Shown here: piece after piece, positions 63,275 to 64,000 of the stretch | Layout of the letters: each line of letters opens with the position of its first letter | Numbering within the stretch: the stretch's first letter is position 1 | Assembly (NCBI GenBank): GCA_036504075.1 | Contig: DASXVX010000010.1 | Span: forward strand, 41,860-105,859 | DNA from: DASXVX01 sp036504075 | GTDB lineage: Bacteria > Bacillota > Sulfobacillia > Symbiobacteriales > Symbiobacteriaceae | Direction of reading: 5' to 3' | Length of the DNA stretch: 64,000 nucleotides | The notes under the pieces: model-generated | Seen by the model: only the letters and a program-made list of their open reading frames with translations | Databases searched by the model: none | What the model was told of the DNA's origin: nothing | Made by a program: the position numbers and the translations under genes

Positions 63275-63314
63275 GAAAGCCGCAGGCCTTATGGCTTGCG
63301 GCTTCGATCATTTT
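63275..63314 (+). terminator. Rho-independent terminator
   Basis: GAAAGCCGCAGGCC pairs with GGCTTGCGGCTTC across a TTAT loop, followed by ATCATTTT. Confidence 0.75.
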
Positions 63315-63383
63315 GCGCTCCCGCAGACACAAAGCTCGCATACGCAGCCCTGGGTACTTCCCGATGTGAAAGGGACGCCGCCC

Positions 63384-63510
63384 TTACTTAGCCTCTGCTT
63401 CCAGCAGTTCGGCGGCGGTCTGGACGAACTTGGGGCAGAGCGTGTCGAAGAGGTTCTGTGACCGTGCCTGCTCGTAGCCCTCGGCAGTACCCATATTCAC
63501 AGCCCACCAG
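63384..63510 (-). pseudogene. C-terminal fragment of a small cysteine-rich redox protein
   Basis: The minus strand ends in NMGTAEGYEQARSQNLFDTL and CPKFVQTAAELLEAEAK, which resembles the end of C_GCAxxG_C_C-type redox-active proteins. Upstream of about 63510 the frame turns into low-complexity, GC-rich sequence, so the front half, including the Gly-Cys motif, is missing. The stretch 63511-63850 holds no supported gene on either strand. Confidence 0.45.
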
Positions 63511-63850
63511 TGCGCTGCACCGGACCGTCCCGTGGACGGCGGCGAAAGACTGGGCAAAGGCCTGTGCCCGCTGCCGTGCTTGCCCCTTGGCTTCCTTCGC
63601 GCAGGGGTCATCGCCAGCGTGCCTGAGGCCCGCGGGCGCTGCGGGAGTTCCAGGGACTCCTGCAAGCAAACCGCCTGCGGGCGGTCTATCAGCCAATCGT
63701 CTCCCTCGCCAGCGGCAACGTCCTGGGAGGGGAGGCGCTGACCCGGGGGCCGAAAATGGGTTGGTTATTAGCCGTCCAACGGATGTGGCTCCCTGGAAAG
63801 AACCTTGAGTCGTGCACAGCAATCATTAGACCGATCTTCGGACAGAAGGA

Positions 63851-63880
63851 AGCCGCCTGCAACTCCGGTTGCAGGCGGCT
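63851..63880. terminator. Bidirectional terminator
   Basis: Perfect 12-bp stem AGCCGCCTGCAA with its complement and a 6-base loop, just past the stop of the thioredoxin-like gene. Confidence 0.75.
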
Positions 63881-63887
63881 ATCCAGG

Positions 63888-64000
63888 TCAGGCCTGAGCG
63901 GCCAGTTCGCTCATGAGGAGACGAAGAACTTCGTCTGGCTGTGGCACCCGTCCGGAGACCAGCACCTTCTCGTTGACTACCAGGCCTGGGGTCAACGAGA
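63888..64000 (-). CDS. C-terminal end of a thioredoxin-like (redox-active disulfide 2 type) protein, partial
   Basis: The last 37 codons read TPGLVVNEKVLVSGRVPQPD, then EVLRLLMSELAAQA. TPGLVVN with the cis-proline and the following GRVP turn are typical of small thioredoxin-like proteins of the MTH895/thioredoxin_3 type. The gene continues beyond the right edge; the CxxC site is not in the window. Confidence 0.75.
   Translation of the reverse strand, partial: SLTPGLVVNEKVLVSGRVPQPDEVLRLLMSELAAQA

Noticed and set aside
63458..63808. Plus-strand frames near the right end
   Set aside because: They overlap a minus-strand fragment and consist of low-complexity, GC-rich codons without a start signal.

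Overview
The window looks like a chromosomal piece of a high-GC, spore-forming, Gram-positive-type bacterium. The support is a spore-germination permease remnant (GerAB type), a VanW protein, a secreted NlpC/P60 hydrolase with copper-amine-oxidase-type stalk repeats, strong GGAGG ribosome-binding sites and two cobalamin riboswitches. A Symbiobacterium-like high-GC Firmicute is my inference, not a demonstrated placement.

Layout. 1-4.6 kb is ordinary backbone: aminotransferase, VanW, NlpC/P60, TVP38/DedA, then tRNA-Cys and tRNA-Val. 5.1-10.1 kb is a minus-strand block of a SRPBCC protein, two fumarate-reductase/ketosteroid-dehydrogenase-like flavoproteins and a LuxR-type regulator. 10.5-15 kb is a graveyard: broken gerAB, a broken secreted protein, two cobalamin riboswitches, a broken ECF transporter S component, one intact cobyrinate diamide synthase, and truncated cbiD and cbiE. 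15.2-22.2 kb holds an NAD(P)H-quinone-reductase-like gene, a dead MNT/HEPN pair, a glycyl-radical enzyme with its activase and a TPR protein, and an ars remnant. 22.4-23.4 kb is an IS3-family remnant and 35.5-36.7 kb a near-complete IS630-family element.

The centrepiece is 23.9-52.8 kb. A SARP/BTAD regulator precedes two giant minus-strand proteins of about 1,280 and 1,600 residues; the larger probably begins with a Tat signal hidden behind a frameshift. Beyond the IS630 element lies a 15-kb plus-strand operon with its own promoter and a very strong terminator. It encodes a papain-like protease, at least four consecutive proteins that look like TULIP-type (tubular lipid-binding) folds, a long-chain polyprenyl diphosphate synthase, further beta-rich proteins, a membrane-anchored glycosyltransferase-like protein, a 1,254-residue beta-rich giant, a vanillyl-alcohol-oxidase-family flavoprotein and a second isoprenoid-synthase-fold protein. 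I read it as a possible undescribed system that makes, oxidises and carries an isoprenoid lipid; no step is proven by sequence alone.

From 53 kb to the end are two MFS transporters, a SEC-C/TPR protein, a DsbA/FrnE-like protein next to a MarR-methyltransferase fusion with matched promoter/operators, an inactive-looking isochorismatase remnant, a PPOX-fold protein, an unusual HTH-FCD regulator, a small membrane protein and the end of a thioredoxin-like gene.

A theme runs through the window: 3' ends of the tRNA-Val gene recur at about 15.2, 17.0, 22.1 and 37.2 kb, with weaker traces at 54.4 and 56.5 kb, each followed by a terminator hairpin. The four clear copies cut the window into modules and look like scars of repeated recombination or integration at one tRNA gene. 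No integrase is present.
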